From contig MU831549.1 in NCBI GenBank assembly GCA_029204225.1, positions 60,001-124,000 of the forward strand: DNA of 64,000 nt, read 5' to 3'. The notes below the pieces were generated by a model that saw only the letters and a program-made list of their open reading frames with translations, was not told the DNA's origin and searched no databases. The DNA comes from Diphasiastrum complanatum. Lineage: Eukaryota; Streptophyta; Lycopodiopsida; Lycopodiales; Lycopodiaceae. Shown here piece by piece: positions 31,190 to 42,913 of this stretch. Position 1 is the stretch's first letter. The number at the start of each line of letters is the position of its first letter. A program made the translations under genes and the position numbers.

Positions 31190-31751
31190 TTACTTATTGG
31201 AATTGCTTTGCAAAAGGCCATAGTATGTGTTGAAGTTAGTGAATAGAGAGCATATACACCACAACAAGATGGTGTAGCCGAGCAAAAGAATTGTACATTA
31301 GTGATATGTGCAAGGAGTATTATGGAAGCTCGTGGATTGGCAACTACTATACTATTGGGCCGAAGTAGTCCAAATAGCATCTTATCTGCATAATTACCCT
31401 TCAATCAAGGCACTTGAAGGTATTACTCCTGAAGAGGCTTATAGTACTCGTAAACCGAGTGTTACTCAATTTAAAGTATTTGGACTTTCAATGTATATGC
31501 CTATACTCGATGAAAGATGTAGAAAGCTTGACGCATTGAAGTGCATATGTGCTGGCTATTTTTTAAAATTCAAGACTTATAAGTTATTTGAGCCTATGAC
31601 ACAAGAGACTTATGATAGTCAAGATGTCATATTTGATGGGAATAATTCACTTGGCTTACCATTGGAGGATCAAATGACGGAACCATGGGTTATTCTTGAT
31701 GATTTCGATGACAAAATTCGAGAATCATGGTGCTACACATCCAGCTGTTGA
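31190..31751 (+). pseudogene. Copia integrase C-terminal half (right-arm copy)
   Basis: Plus-strand equivalent of 915-1490: YTPQQDGVAEQKN, then after a frameshift the 147-codon frame 31308-31751 with KALEGITPEEAYSTRKPS and DERCRKLDALKCICAGYF. The protein sequence of that frame is unchanged between arms, although neither copy can be translated as an integrase. Confidence 0.85.
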
Positions 31752-32190
31752 AGGTAATCAAGAAATTGATGGTGAGAATATTGATATTACTTCTACTTTA
31801 GATGATGTTTCTTCTCATATTCATGTTGATCTACAAGATCAAGGCATTGTTTTGAAGAGGCCAAATTGCTATTTGAGAATGGTTGGTGATATTTAAAATT
31901 TCACTTTGCCATAATCAAGTGAATAGGGTTCCAAGAGGCAACTTAGGCCAAGAGCACCTAAATATTATGTCAAATATGCATTGATGGCTAGTGTGCTTAA
32001 CACTAATGAACCTAACTCTTATGAAAAAGCTGCTATGAGTGATCATTGGATGAAGGCCATGTGGGAGGAATAAAATTCCATCGTGAAGATGACACATGCA
32101 GCCATCCAAAAACCAAGTAGATCTACAAGGTAAATTACGGGTTAGATGAAACTCTTGACAAGTATAAGGCTCGTTTGGTAGCAAATACGT
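31752..32190 (+). pseudogene. Copia integrase-RT linker and RT start (right-arm copy)
   Basis: Reads GNQEIDGENIDITSTLDDVS, then LNTNEPNSYEKAAMSDHW and WMKAMWEE, then YKARLVANT-like residues near 32165 (DKYKARLVA), the RT entry. The sequence departs from copia after 32187. Confidence 0.75.
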
Positions 32191-32341
32191 AATGTAAATG
32201 TACACATGTACTTTTATTATTGGTCTAAAAAAAAGCTTTCAAGGTTGAAAAAAAATAAAAAGCATCTTTACAAAGGGTCTTTTTTTATTTTGGAATTCCT
32301 CTAATGCTCTCACCTGGTGGTAACCACTCTTTAGGTCAATT

Positions 32342-33406
32342 TCATACCTTTACTCTTTTTCGCACTCTGAATTTGCTCTTGCGAGGATTGACCCTTATAT
32401 TTTTTGAACTTTCTTTTCCCCCAAGGCTGAAACCCTCCTGAAGTAGGTGTCTCAGACTCCTTGACCTTTTTTCCATCTTCGTAATATAGGGCCATCTACA
32501 AGCCCTGTGGAAGCTTGGAGTCTGCTCCTTCCTTACGAAAGGCCGAAGGCTTTCACGCAAACCCTCCACAAATTGAAACACCTGTAAAAACATCGGCACC
32601 TCCTCAGGTATCTGCATGAGTGTCTCCCTATATTTGTCCGCATATACCTGTACGGACGTATTGCCTTGTTTGAGACTTGACCATGCTTGCATCGCCTGGT
32701 TTTTCTCATCCAATGGTACCCAATTCTCTGTAAACATATGCTTGAACACTTTACAAGTTGTAGGTACCAGATTGTCCTTCTTGACTTTGTGCCACCAACG
32801 TTGTGTAGTCTCTTATAGTCCATATGTGGCCTCCGCAATCTTTTGATCATCATCCTCAATGCCACACATCTGAAAAGCCTTTTCTCACTTTTGTATCTAG
32901 TTTTCCACGGCATCAGTATTCCGCATAACAACTGCTCCCGTGTATTTCGGCGGTTTCAAATCCTTGATTGTGGGTAATTTTCGCGTCTTCGATAGATGTT
33001 CGACTTCTTTCTCAACTGTCACAGGTTCAACGGCCACCATAGATGTTTCATTGACTCTCTCGGGTTCCTGTGGGGATTTGGTCGACTTCAATTATTCAAG
33101 AATTTGTTGTAGCACTATCTCCATGGTGTCAACCTTGGCTACCACCTCTTCAATTCTCAATATCTCGGTGCTAGAACCCTCCAACAGATCCATATTTACA
33201 GTGTTAGAAACCTGTCCACTTGCTTAGAGGTCAAAATTTTCAGCAAACAAGAGTTTTTGATTCGATTCTGAAATCGATATCCGTTCCAATTTTGAATTTG
33301 ATATCTGTTCTTTGTGATTGAAATCAAAATCCGATCCGATTCTGACCTGAATTTGATTCTTGCCACTTTCTTCCCAACGTAAACCCCAATTGGCTCTGAT
33401 ACCAAA
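32342..33406 (-). pseudogene. Ty3/gypsy gag with primer-binding site
   Basis: Minus-strand pieces: 32897-33091 (KLPTIKDLKPPKYTGAVVMR) and 32342-32749 (FKHMFTENWVPLDEKNQAMQ, AWSSLKQGNTSVQVYADKYR, FVEGLRESLRPFV), matching the Retrotrans_gag capsid region, with a basic tail. A stop and frameshifts break it. The primer-binding site TGGTATCAGAGCC (minus strand, about 33392-33404) lies beside an LTR stub at 33407. Confidence 0.8.
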
Positions 33407-33476
33407 TGTCAGGCTCTCCCTGAACTCCTAGAAACTTTTCTCCCTCCGATTCCCTATAAGAACAAGCATCAAACAG
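33407..33476 (-). mobile_element. Stub of the gypsy 5' LTR
   Basis: Begins TGTCAGGCTCTCCCTG right after the primer-binding site and is cut off at ~33476, where copia internal sequence starts (GATCAAAGCATCAAGTG, shared with about 57209-57234). Confidence 0.65.
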
Positions 33477-36218
33477 ATCAAAGCATCAAGTGAATGGTAT
33501 TGGTTCACTATGGGTCAACACAAATGGCAGAGACACACGACTCGAAGACATTTTGTTCGTACCTACACTGTAGTAGAACTTTCTATCAGTGGCAAGAATA
33601 ACTGATGGAAGGATGTGTGTTACGTTCTCAGATGAAGCATGGAATGTTGTTGATGCAAGCACCAGTACACTGATTACCCACATGAATTCAATGGCACTTT
33701 ATCAAGCAAGCCATCATGGAGCAATCACAGGGGTGAGCATCTGGAATGCAACCAATTTGATGACCTGTGATGCATGTATAAAAGGTAAGATGTCACGTAC
33801 TCCTTTTGTCAAGGACTCCTACTAAATGACAAAGATTCTAGAGCTAGTACATTTAGACATATGTGGACCTTTCAACGTGATCTCAGTAGGAGGCTCGGAA
33901 TACTATATCAGCTTTATTAATGATTACAGTAAGTTTGCTAGAGTCTACTTCATTCACAAAAAATTCACAGAGTATGTGAACTGGGCAGAAAGATGCACAG
34001 GAAATAAGGTAAAATAGATCATAATAGATCGGGGTGGAGAATACATCTCAAACCAATTCACTGATTTCTACAATGATCGAGGAATCATTCACAGAAGGAC
34101 AGCATCCTATACACCGCAGCACAATGGTGTTGCAAAAAGAAAGAACAGGACTCTCATGGAAGCCGCTAGGTGCATGATGGCCTATTCAAAGGCTCCAAAA
34201 GTATTGTGGGCTAAAGCAATAGCTATAGCTGCTTACATTCAGAACAGGACAGGAAAATCTAGTGTCCCTCACACAACACCACACGAACTATGGTGGGGTA
34301 GAAAACCCAATCTGACTCATATTCGAATCTTTGGTTGTGCAGCATATGCACATGTTTCTAACAAGCTTCGAAAGAAGCTTGATGAGAAAGTAGAACAAGG
34401 ATATCTTGTAGGATATGACAATCATTCGTCATATTATAGAATCTATATGTCAGAGACAAACATAGTGAAGACAGTCAGAGACATCAAGTTCGATGAGACC
34501 AGAACAATGCCCAACAATGATCCTGTCAAATATGAAGTCCTTGGAAGACAATATTATGATCTACTTACCGTGATAGAGGGAGAAGAGGACAAACAATTAG
34601 ACGAAGATGTTCGAGTCGCACCTTAGTTAGGGGACAAATCAGACAAAGAAAGATTCGCAAGCCAGCCTACTGCTACTACACCTGTAAACCGAAATGGTTC
34701 CGAACCTAGCAGACTAAATAAAGACAAGAGTATTGCAATACCACAAGGATCTCCTAGAAGATAAACAAGAGAATCAAGAGCACTAGCAAGATTTGTGCCA
34801 GGCAGCTCAGCTTCTACGTCAAAGGAGTTTTGTGGATTCAATGGAGAACCACAAACATTCGAGGAAGCAATTGAATGTCCAGACAAGGACAAATGGATCC
34901 AAGCCATGAATGAGGAGATGGAATCCATGAAGAAGAATGAGGTATGGACATTGCAGCCATTACCAGACAAGCGAAAGACTGTACAATTGAAGTATGGACT
35001 GAATGAAAATATTTCAAAGTATAAAGCCAGACTTGCAGCAAAGGGTTTCTCTCAGAAATATGGTATCAACTACGCTGAGACCTTCTCTCTAGTCGTGAAA
35101 CATTCGTCTCTATGCTTACTGTTTGCATATGCAGCCACTTATGATCTCAGGATTCACATCGTGGACAAAAAGACAACGTTATTGCATGGTGAGCTAGACG
35201 AAGAAGTCTACATGGATCAACCTCCAAGCTACATTTCGAACTCACTTCCTACTTATGCATGCAGAATGCACAAGAGTATCTACGGTCTGAAGCAATCAGC
35301 ACGACAATGGTATAAGAAGAAAGATCAAGCCCTGAAATCCTTAGGATTCAAGCCACTAATAGCTGATTTCTTAATGTTTACATAAGAATTACAGATGGGA
35401 AGATCATCATTGTAGCTATATATGTAGACAACACCCTGATACTCTACAAAAGTGAAGAACTTATTGCTGAGGTGAAGTACGACATCCCGAAACATTTCGA
35501 GATTGCAGAGCTAGGAGAAGCCAGATGTTATCTTGGCTTACAAATTGACAAAGACTATGAGGAAGGGAAATTGTACCTTCATCAGTCTAGATATACCTAG
35601 AAAATCCTAGAAGAATTCGAGATGATGAATTGCAAAGGAGCAAATACTCCAATGCTTGCAGGAACAATCCTGACAAATGAAGATTGTTTGAAGACTGAAG
35701 AGGAAAGAGAATTGATGGAACATACACCATACAGGAAGCTGATCGGATCACTAAGGGTCGGGCATCTCTCAAGGACGGCTGCAAAAGTGTCTCAAGAGGA
35801 TGTACCATCGCAGCATGAGCAACAATTCTCTGGGTCATCAAAAAGTAAACCATCGTGGCTCAGTCATCCTCCGAAGCAGAATACGTAACAGCAGCAAAGA
35901 TGGCCAATGAAATTACTTGGCTCAAATAGTTCCTTGATGAACTAGGTGAAACGAGGAATGAACCTCTGATTTTGCGGATGGACAATACATCTGCAATACA
36001 CCTGACAAAGGATCCCATGTTTTAGTCAAGGACGAAACACATTGCAATCAAGTACCACTTCATAAGGGCTCTGATCAAAAAGAAGAAGTTGCAGACTACT
36101 TTCATTGAAACGAAGGAGATGATTGCTGACATTTTCACAAAGGCCTTAGACAAAGGTCTGTTCGAGAAACAGAGGAGCAGTCTTGGAATCATCAAGCTAT
36201 CACGCTTTGAGAGGGAGC
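33477..36218 (+). pseudogene. Copia element body: protease end, integrase, RT and RNase H; 5' truncated
   Basis: Same family as the complete element at 53360-59254 but lacking gag and the protease active site. Integrase: MTCDACIKGKMSRTPF, ILELVHLDICGPFNVISVGG, then after a stop DRGGEYISNQF, and 34156-34626 with WAKAIAIAAYIQNRTGKS and HIRIFGCAAYAHV. RT: 34795-35385 with WIQAMNEEMESMKKNEVWTL and KARLAAKGFSQKYGINYAET; it lacks the ~7 residues equivalent to CKWVYKL, and the catalytic motif near 35420 reads YVDN instead of YVDD. RNase H runs in broken frames to 36200 (ADIFTKALDKGLFEKQ). Polypurine tract TTTGAGAGGGAGC precedes the LTR. Confidence 0.9.
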
Positions 36219-36814
36219 TTAAAAAACAAAATGTTTCTATTACCAAAGCTTTGCTAGCTTTTAACTCGCAACCTTATGAAAAGACACGAAGCGACATGAA
36301 AAAATTTGCGACACGAAACCCTTTGTGCTTCAAAGGACCAGGAACATCAAACAAGTACTATGAAAAGTATGAATCCCTGATATGATATGGTGACATCAGC
36401 AGAAGAGTGTTTGGACGTGCCTAATCTGCCACTCTTACAATCCATGATTAATTATAGATGGTTTAATCTATCTGATCAGGAATGTTACTCTGAGTATATA
36501 CAATTGCTAGATGCATCAAACAGAAAAAGATAAGAAATATACAGAATAAAAAAAGTCCGTCTGTGAGTGAGACAATTTTGTAAACAGGATCCACAATGAT
36601 CCAAGAAGTCCGCTAGTAAGCAAGACACTGCTCGTGGGAGAACACCGTTTCTCTCATGCCAATGCGTTGTGTGGGTCTGTCACACAGTGCTTGAAATCAA
36701 GAGGATCAATAGATGATGTTGTAGCTGTTATGCACATATCATTCTAAATTTTGTCTGACTTGAATGATTTATTGTCTACTATTGTTCGTGTATCTCATTT
36801 ACTTGTTATGTTAA
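36219..36814 (+). mobile_element. 3' LTR of the 33477-36218 copia, truncated
   Basis: It starts TTAAAAAACAAAATG (TG start mutated) and matches the reverse complement of the long LTR at 58171-59254, including the segment with TCACACAGTGCTTGAAATC that is missing from the LTR at 53360-54170. It breaks off near 36814. Confidence 0.85.
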
Positions 36815-36829
36815 CGTACAAAGAGTGTG

Positions 36830-37740
36830 TAGAGTGTATGTCATTCATGTTTCAACCCCAATCCGCATCAACTTAGACCTCAAGTTTTACATGGTTACCA
36901 TAAAATAAGTCAAACTTTGTTGTATCCTTCACATAACTAAGAATACACTTAGAGGCTTTCCAATGTGATTGCTTCAAAACGTGCATAAATTGACTTAATA
37001 GTCCCACGACATACCAAATATCCGATCTAGTAGTTGTGAGGTAGATTATGTTTCCAACTAAAGAATGATGCTCAGTCGCAGCAAAAGATTCATGATCATC
37101 ATACTTTAAGAGTTTTGCTTACTATCCATCAGAGCAAAGGAAGAAACTCTACTATATCTGTACCAAGTTCATATTTTTTGGATATCCATTAGATTATCAA
37201 GCCTAACAACTACTCTTGCCTTGTATTTGTCAGTAGATCATCTATACGATTTTTTATTGTGTACACCCACTTATTCCCAATAGGTTTCTTATTTGTAGGA
37301 AGATCCACAAGTTCCTAGGTGTGGTGCTTTTCAGCGGACTTCATCTTGTCTTCCATCACTTTTTGCCAAACTTTGGTCTCCCTCGCTTCTTCAAATATAG
37401 CAAGTTCATGGTAATTCTTAATTTCAGTAATAAGAGTATGGTTTACTTGGAACCTTCATGAAGGTCTTTGCTCTCTCATGGATCTTCTAACCTCTACTAC
37501 TTGACTTGCAGATGGTACTTCTTTGGCACCCTCTTGTACCAGCTTCTCATACCATGTTGGTAATTTATATTTAGGTGATAGGCTCCTCCTCACTTTTTTG
37601 TTATAGGCCTTCGTATCGGCTTCAACCCTTAAATAGGCTATAATGACCTCCCATAGCTCGTTCTCCATGAGAATTTTTTGAGCTTGAACTTCCAAACATA
37701 ATAATTAGCTTGCTTGTACAACTTCCTCCATAATAGAAAT
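36830..37740 (-). pseudogene. Copia RT/RNase H pieces fused to a gag start
   Basis: Noncontiguous pieces of a minus-strand copia also found at 51600-53350. The sequence near 36850-37000 corresponds to the RNase H start (TTKFDLFY.., VKLEG). 37456-37695 reads KILMENELWEVIIAYLRVEA then KYKLPTWYEKLVQEGAKEVP and RRSMREQRPS: gag N-terminus joined directly to the integrase-RT linker, so protease and integrase are deleted. The gag start is near 37733. Confidence 0.7.
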
Positions 37741-39200
37741 AGCTTTAAAAAACAACTCGTTTAGGCTTAAAAATTCATTTTTTAAATGCAAAATGAAGGT
37801 AATGCCACACTCTAGACCTTGTAGCCTGGCCACCTATTTCAAGTCTTACCAGCACCAAATTTGGCTTTAAACGGCCTTTAAAGCTTCACAAAATGCTAAA
37901 TTTGGCATTATCAGGGCGTTATTAGCTCTGATCGATAGAATGGTGGAAATTCCATGTGAAATGGAGCTTCTTCCTAAGAAATAATGCTCCTTAATTTTAT
38001 TGACTACTAGCTGCTATAAAAAATTTGGTCAAAATTGAAGCTAATTTGACTAAGAAAATCCTTTTAGTAAGAGCTATTGGCAAAAGGAAAAAAGTGAACC
38101 AAAATTTCTTACTAAAGTTTTTCAATGAAGAATGGTCAATTCTGGACTTCGAGTTCCTTCAGGCCCATTTCAGTTGAGCTCGATTCTATGGCCCAGATGT
38201 CTTGCAATTTCCATTGTTGATCTTGCCTTACTTGTAATTGGATGGCTATCTAAGATTTGACATGCCAATTTCAATTCATGCAACCACTACGCACATGGAG
38301 ACGCAAAGTGTCTCTTCTTCCTCAACACACGCGAGCCTCCAATCTTCTCCTCTCTTTTTTCTTTGTTGTTTTTCTCAACTATGGCTAATCTATCTGACAT
38401 GGATCTCAATCGTCTCTCCATGGCCCTCTTCCACCAAGCTCGGTGGCCATATTGAGGTGCCTTCCTTAGCGATTTACGATTTCATAAACATCGCCTACAC
38501 CGAAATATCTTCACTTTTGCACTTATAAACCCTAGCTCTAAACCAGCTAGTCTTCTTGGCCATTTCTTAAACTTTTTTTGAGATCGCTGTTGTAGATGCT
38601 CACATGATGGAGGTCGCCTTGCTACTGGCTACTCGTTGGAAATGACCGTATCAAATTTGATGTGGTATCAAACACAAAAAATGCGCGTTTCCAAGATAGA
38701 GCACTGATATCTCACAAAACTTGGAAATTTTGAAATTTTATTAGATTTCCACCAAACAAAATCAAGCTTTTAAATCCACCAATCTTGACTCCTCTATGAT
38801 GTTGGAACGCTTTCTCGAGATTCATATTTTTATGTTCAAGAAGACTTGGCATCACAGTGTCAACACACTTGGAAAGTGATGATAATTATACCTATCGAGC
38901 ATATAATATTAATACTTGACTAGATCTCATGTATAATCTTATGTCTACACAATGCTCAAAAACTAGTACAATCTCTTGGGCCTAACATTGAACAGAATAA
39001 CAAACGAAACAAAAAATCAATGAAATGCTAGTAAAAGAAGAAGAACCTGATACCCAAGTTACTTTATCCATAAGGGCACATAGTGACTTATTTAAAGTGA
39101 CAGTCTTGTTAGAAAAGACAAAACCCTAGTTTGGAGCTATAAGGCTTTTAGATATCATGAGCCAATGTCCTATTAGGTTATTGATAATGTGCACAATTGA
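37741..39200 (-). other. Leader/LTR-like DNA of the minus copia; no gene
   Basis: Paralogous to 59255-61600 without the solo LTR at 60227-60472. Contains promoter-like tracts (CACTTTTGCACTTATAAACCC near 38509) but no supported coding frame. A ~50-bp block at 38763-38815 is inverted relative to 61005-61055. Confidence 0.55.
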
Positions 39201-39209
39201 CACATGACT

Positions 39210-41240
39210 CGGTTTACAACCATAGAAAGCTTTGAAGGGAGTCTTTGAGTTGATTGCTTTGGTACTTGAATAGTTCTGCAGATAGCAAGCTGTTGAAATA
39301 GCTTCAGCCAAAAATATTTGGTGAGCTGAGCATTTGACATCATTCATCGTGTTGCATTTAGTAATGTTCGGTTCTTCCTTTCGCCTACTCCATTCTGCTG
39401 TGATGTGTAGCTGGTGGTGAACTAATGAGAAATGCCGAATGATGCCAAATAGTCAAACATTTCGTTTGACATAGACTCTCCACCACTGTCTGTGCAAATG
39501 GTCTTGAGTCGTTGACCAGTCTGTGTCTCAACGAACTGTTTGAAGTCTTTGAAATAGTTGAATGCTTCAGACTTGTTCTTAATGAACATAATACTGGTAA
39601 ATCTAGAATAATCATCAATAAAAGTGATAAAATATAGTGTTGAACCTAGAGAGGGAACACTCATAGGGCCGCATAGATCACTATGTATTAATTCTCAAAC
39701 GGACTTAGCTAAAGTGGCTTGTCCTTTGGAAATATTGATCTAGGTTGTTTGCCTAGTAAGCACATCTCACAGACATGTTGGATGTCGGTGGAGGTAGCAT
39801 TAAAGTTCAAATCCTTGACCATGCTATTGTGATGCATATACAAGATTGATCTCATGTTTAGATGTCCTAATATTTGATGCCATAATTGGGCATTTGAAGT
39901 ACTCGCATTGGCTGAAAGTGCATATTCATGATCCAGAACGTACAAATTACCTTCTCTGTTTACAGAGAAGATTTCTTTATCATGCTTGTCCAGAATGGTA
40001 CATTGTCTTGAATTAAACGTGGCTCTGTAGACCAGATCAGTGAACTTGCTGATTGACAACAGATTTTTTGTCAGTTTGGGAATGTAAAATACATCCTTGA
40101 GCAAGGTCAATTTCCCATCTAGAAGATAAAGACGAATAGATCTTTTGCCTTTGATTTGCAATGCACTTGAGTCACCGAAGTACACGTACTTCAAATCTGC
40201 TAATGTGAGGTCTTCGAATAAGGACTTACATGCTGTCATGTGCTAAGAAGCACCAGAATCGAAATGCCAATTCATTGCATCTCTGATGGGTAAATCTTGT
40301 ATCATTAGCAGAGTTGGTTCTTCTTGAGAGGTTCTGGCTGAATCAGATCCTCCATCCTACTGCATCTTCTTCTTGGCTTTGTTATGTTTGAGAACTCGAC
40401 AATCCTTGATGTTGTGGTTGGTTCTCTTGTAGTACTTGCAGAAGAGTCTAGTCTTGGGCTTTTATGCTATCGATTGTGTTGTTGTGAATGTTGGTCTAAA
40501 TCAGTTTGCTCAGCTTTTGTCTTCTTGTCCTTCAAAGATTTCTTCTTCGGAGCTGTTGCTTATTCGAATAGAGAGCGACTGTCTTCGTATTCAATGTGGA
40601 TAAGTTTTTCCTTCATACTTATTCCTGTAATAAGCTTGTTGTCACCTTTTGGAGAGACCTTTTGGAGAGACAGGTCAAGAGTATTACTGAGTAGCAATAC
40701 TAGATTGTCGTAAGAGAGAGAAAGACTAGACAAAAGAGACATGTTAGCATCTTCGTCTGATATTGGCGAACCTACTGCAGCTAACTGATTGAGTAGCTAT
40801 TTGAATTCATTTAGATGATCTATGATTGAGGTCCCTTCACTCATCTTGAGCGACAGAACCTTCTTCCTCAAGAAGAGACGAGTTGATACATCTGTTGTCT
40901 CGTATAGACCAGTAAGAATGTCCCATGCTTCTTTGGAGCTGGAAGAATTAGCTACATGAGCTATTTGTGATTTCTTAAGATTCAAAGATACAATGACAAA
41001 AATTTGCCATCCTTAGCTTCTCAGGCGGTCAGCATGTCAGGTTCAGCCGGTTTGGCTATTGACCCATTGACGTATCCCTAGAGTTTTTTTTCTATGAGTA
41101 TCACCTTCATCTTGAACTTCCACATGTGGAAGTCATCACCGTTAAACTTGTTCATCAAGCGGATTTCGAAAGATGTTCCTTCCATGATGAATGGTCTAAG
41201 TATAGTAAACAATTTTGTATACTAATAATAGTTTGGAATG
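39210..41240 (-). pseudogene. Copia gag, protease and integrase N-terminal half; truncated
   Basis: In minus-strand order: a gag start near 41180 (RLMNKFNGDDFHMWKFKMKV), gag helix region 40797-40985 (AHVANSSSSKEAWDILTGLY), protease start near 40260 (NWHFDSGAS-like, then MTACKSLFEDLTLADLKYVY), the protease-to-integrase region 39709-40239 (FYIPKLTKNLLSISKFTDLV, LWHQILGHLNMRSILYMHH zinc finger, CEMCLLGKQPRS), and integrase core 39385-39664 (FITFIDDYSRFTSIMF, YLASFGISH). It ends at 39126-39347 with AEAISTACYLQNYSSTKAIN. RT and RNase H are missing. Same family as 26780-27975. Confidence 0.85.
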
Positions 41241-41243
41241 AAA

Positions 41244-41258
41244 GCTCTGATACCACTC
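41244..41258 (-). promoter_or_regulatory. Primer-binding site of the minus copia
   Basis: The minus strand reads TGGTATCAGAGC (41244-41255), a perfect initiator-tRNA-Met primer site, three bases inside an LTR edge TGTTGGGG starting at 41259. The LTR beyond it cannot be followed further than ~41360. Confidence 0.85.
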
Positions 41259-41365
41259 TGTTGGGGTGCTCTCGAATAGATTAGGTGCTGAAGAAGAGAC
41301 ACGACTCCAACATAGAGAAATTTACAAGATCTTTACCAAAACTACAATATCAATATTGACTACGA

Positions 41366-42300
41366 CAACTAGTTTTTGCTCTCTTTCATTCATGAAATCA
41401 ACAACTCTGTTTCACCATGAACACAACAACCAGATTAAAGAGAAGATGCAATTTTGAGTATCACTTTGGCTAAGTTATGCCTGCATCTTGTTCCTTTCAC
41501 TATGGATTCTAATAATAATCTACTTTGTGCCAAAGAAATTGTCGAAAGTCCTTGGAGTCATGAAAGAGTTGATCCAGTACCGACTCAGACAGAAAGCTCT
41601 ACCTACACTTGAGTCTCCTAGCAACAAAAAAAGCTCGCACACTATTCTAGTGCCTAATTGAGTAGACATCTTAATCAATTTTTAGTCTTTCATACAACTT
41701 GTAATTCATACAAATAAGTCAATCATACGTATCTACCTTTGCAAATGGAGGCTCAACAAGGAAAATTTGTGAAATCCCACAGGCTCTGTTGAAGAAGTGG
41801 TTCATGTCATAGAGAATTCAAGTATTGTAGACTAGGACATGATTATTTGAGATTTCGCCCACAAAGCTTGTAGAAGGTGCACTTAGAACATTGGGTTGAT
41901 TGATGAAGGTAAAATAGCCAACTTGGCTCCTCTTCATCAACCTTGGCTCCTCTAAAGCAGATTTGGAACTCTTCTCATTTGGGTTTTAATCTTTTTGGCC
42001 TTTCTTAAGCAATATTGTGTGCTAGATGACATCACTCTTGTTCACATTTAAACGCTTACAAGTTGCAAAGCCTTTGCGGAGTTATCCTCCCTTTTTTGCA
42101 AACAATAATACATATTGTGGTGCAAATTAGCTACATGATGAACAAGCTCAAATTATCAAATAGAAAGAAAAGGACTCCATTTGATTCCATGTCACCCTTC
42201 AATTGCTCCATAACAAAATGTATGTGCCTGTTTCACTACTTTTAAAACTCCCAGCCCTAGGATTTGATGATCATTTCTACTACTAATGAGAAGCAAAAGC
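41366..42300. repeat. Copy A of an unidentified ~0.9 kb repeat
   Basis: Shares its length with 62074-62880, from TTTCATTCATGAAATCAAC through GACTCAGACAGAAAGCTC and GGGTTGATTGATGAAGG to TTACTACTAATGAG-type sequence. No coding frame is convincing on either strand. It belongs to the larger paralogous block 36830-42300 / 51350-62880. Confidence 0.75.
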
Positions 42301-42423
42301 AAATTCATGAAGAATCAAATTGGTTCTACTAATCTTCTAACGTCTTTGCAACTGTGGCTTCTATTCCTCTTCTAGTGCTTTACAAGGTTTGCAACACATA
42401 AGGAGAGAAACTCAATCATTTTC

Positions 42424-42576
42424 ATCTTTGTGTGTGTGTGTGCGCACACACACACACACGCACGCACACACGCACACACACACACACGCACTCACTCAAC
42501 CATCATTGGAGAGAAAAAGTAGGAAGGCACTCACCCATTTCACATAGAAAAGTGAGGTCCCTCATGTGAAATGGGT
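42424..42576. repeat. TG/CA microsatellite and adjacent hairpin
   Basis: 42428-42490 runs from a short (TG)n through GCGC into an imperfect (CA)n with CG interruptions, so it is partly self-complementary. 42533-42545 (ACCCATTTCACAT) pairs perfectly with 42564-42576 over an 18-base loop. Confidence 0.9.
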
Positions 42577-42913
42577 AAGGGCCTTAACACAATGATAGTG
42601 GGTGTCACCCCTCGTGCATGCCGGGTGTATGAGCGCGGCCACAACCAAACGTTTCAAATTTCTTTTTTCTTGGGGCCCCCAAGTACTATATTAAAAATTT
42701 TAAAATTTGCCTAATCAAACTAAAAGTCAGTCCCTTACCTCATAGTACATGTGATCACGGGTTGGCGGAGGACTAAGGTGTCGACCAAAATTTCAATCTG
42801 CTTGAAACTTTTGTGAGTGCCAAATTTCATCTCTTTTTTGCAAGCACCAATTCGGGGGGCTCTGCCACGTTGATGCCACTGGGGGGCGACCCCAAATTCT
42901 CGAAAAAGTGGCT

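Larger units (their letters stand above)
28230..32190. repeat. Right arm of the ~4 kb inverted duplication
   Basis: Reverse complement of ~205-4490 without the 272-bp tandem duplication. It begins within the end of the copia gag frame and ends in RT coding DNA near GGTAGCAAATA (32187). It contains the twin of the small membrane-protein gene, the SINE-like repeats and the copia integrase/RT remains. Confidence 0.9.
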
